This document shows positions 63,969 to 64,000 of a DNA stretch of 64,000 nt, piece by piece (the first letter of the stretch is position 1; every line of letters starts with the position of its first letter). The notes below the pieces were generated by a model. It was not told where the DNA came from and ran no database searches. It saw nothing but the letters and a program-made list of their open reading frames with translations. The position numbers and the translations under genes were made by a program. The DNA comes from Solimonas sp. K1W22B-7 (lineage in GTDB: Bacteria > Pseudomonadota > Gammaproteobacteria > Nevskiales > Nevskiaceae): contig NZ_CP031704.1 in NCBI RefSeq assembly GCF_003428335.1, positions 372,001 through 436,000 of the forward strand, written 5' to 3'.

Positions 63969-64000
63969 CGGTCCCCGTTGTATTTTTCCCGAGTCTATCG

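Overview
The window is high-GC DNA from a chromosome of a Gram-negative proteobacterium. Outer-membrane proteins are common: a TonB-dependent receptor, LpxR-like, alginate-export and urea-linked porins. The gene families (urtABCDE plus ureDABCEFG, DoxX/DUF692/DUF2063 set, TerD/TerY set) and overall style fit a gammaproteobacterium of the Nevskiales/Xanthomonadales type. That placement is inferred from gene content only.

Layout. (1) 1-9648, all minus strand: a Ter stress locus with TerD-family proteins, a TerA-like protein, three TerY-type vWA proteins, a kinase/PP2C/vWA-zinc-ribbon triad with overlapping or abutting reading frames, and a DUF475 (TerC-like) membrane protein. (2) About 10.0-26.35 kb: an island of visibly lower GC. 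It holds a secreted beta-propeller/Ig-like pair, three epoxide-hydrolase-like alpha/beta hydrolases, a VOC protein, an IS3 transposase remnant, a winged-helix STAND ATPase regulator, a TonB receptor with a convergent MFS transporter, Dps, a cupin, a short AraC regulator and an SDR. (3) 26.4-39.3 kb, high GC again: LpxR-like protein, MFS exporter, Tat-type amidohydrolase, a second short AraC regulator, an isochorismatase/XapX/DoxX/AlgE-porin operon, a Tat-exported haloperoxidase-like hydrolase and a second winged-helix STAND ATPase paralogous to the island copy. (4) 39.4-56.7 kb: a complete urea regulon. A porin and the UrtABCDE ABC importer lie on the minus strand. Divergently lie a hybrid histidine kinase fused to an NCS1 permease-like domain, a LuxR-type response regulator, hupE/ureJ and ureDABCEFG. 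The likely logic is to sense urea or a related N compound, import urea, and hydrolyse it with nickel urease. (5) 56.9-64.0 kb: tRNA-Ile(CAU), a diguanylate cyclase, an AraC regulator, a DoxX-hvfA-hvfB-hvfC (bufferin-like, MNIO/DUF692) locus encoding a cysteine-repeat RiPP-type precursor, a nested inverted repeat, and a cNMP-binding patatin.

Three genes (a terD, hupE/ureJ and ureD) each appear to lack exactly one G in a G run. Restoring one base gives a normal-length protein each time, so homopolymer under-calling in the assembly is more likely than three pseudogenes. The most interesting systems are the Cys-repeat MNIO locus, the permease-kinase urea sensor with a duplicated 16-bp operator candidate, and the Ter kinase/phosphatase/vWA triad.
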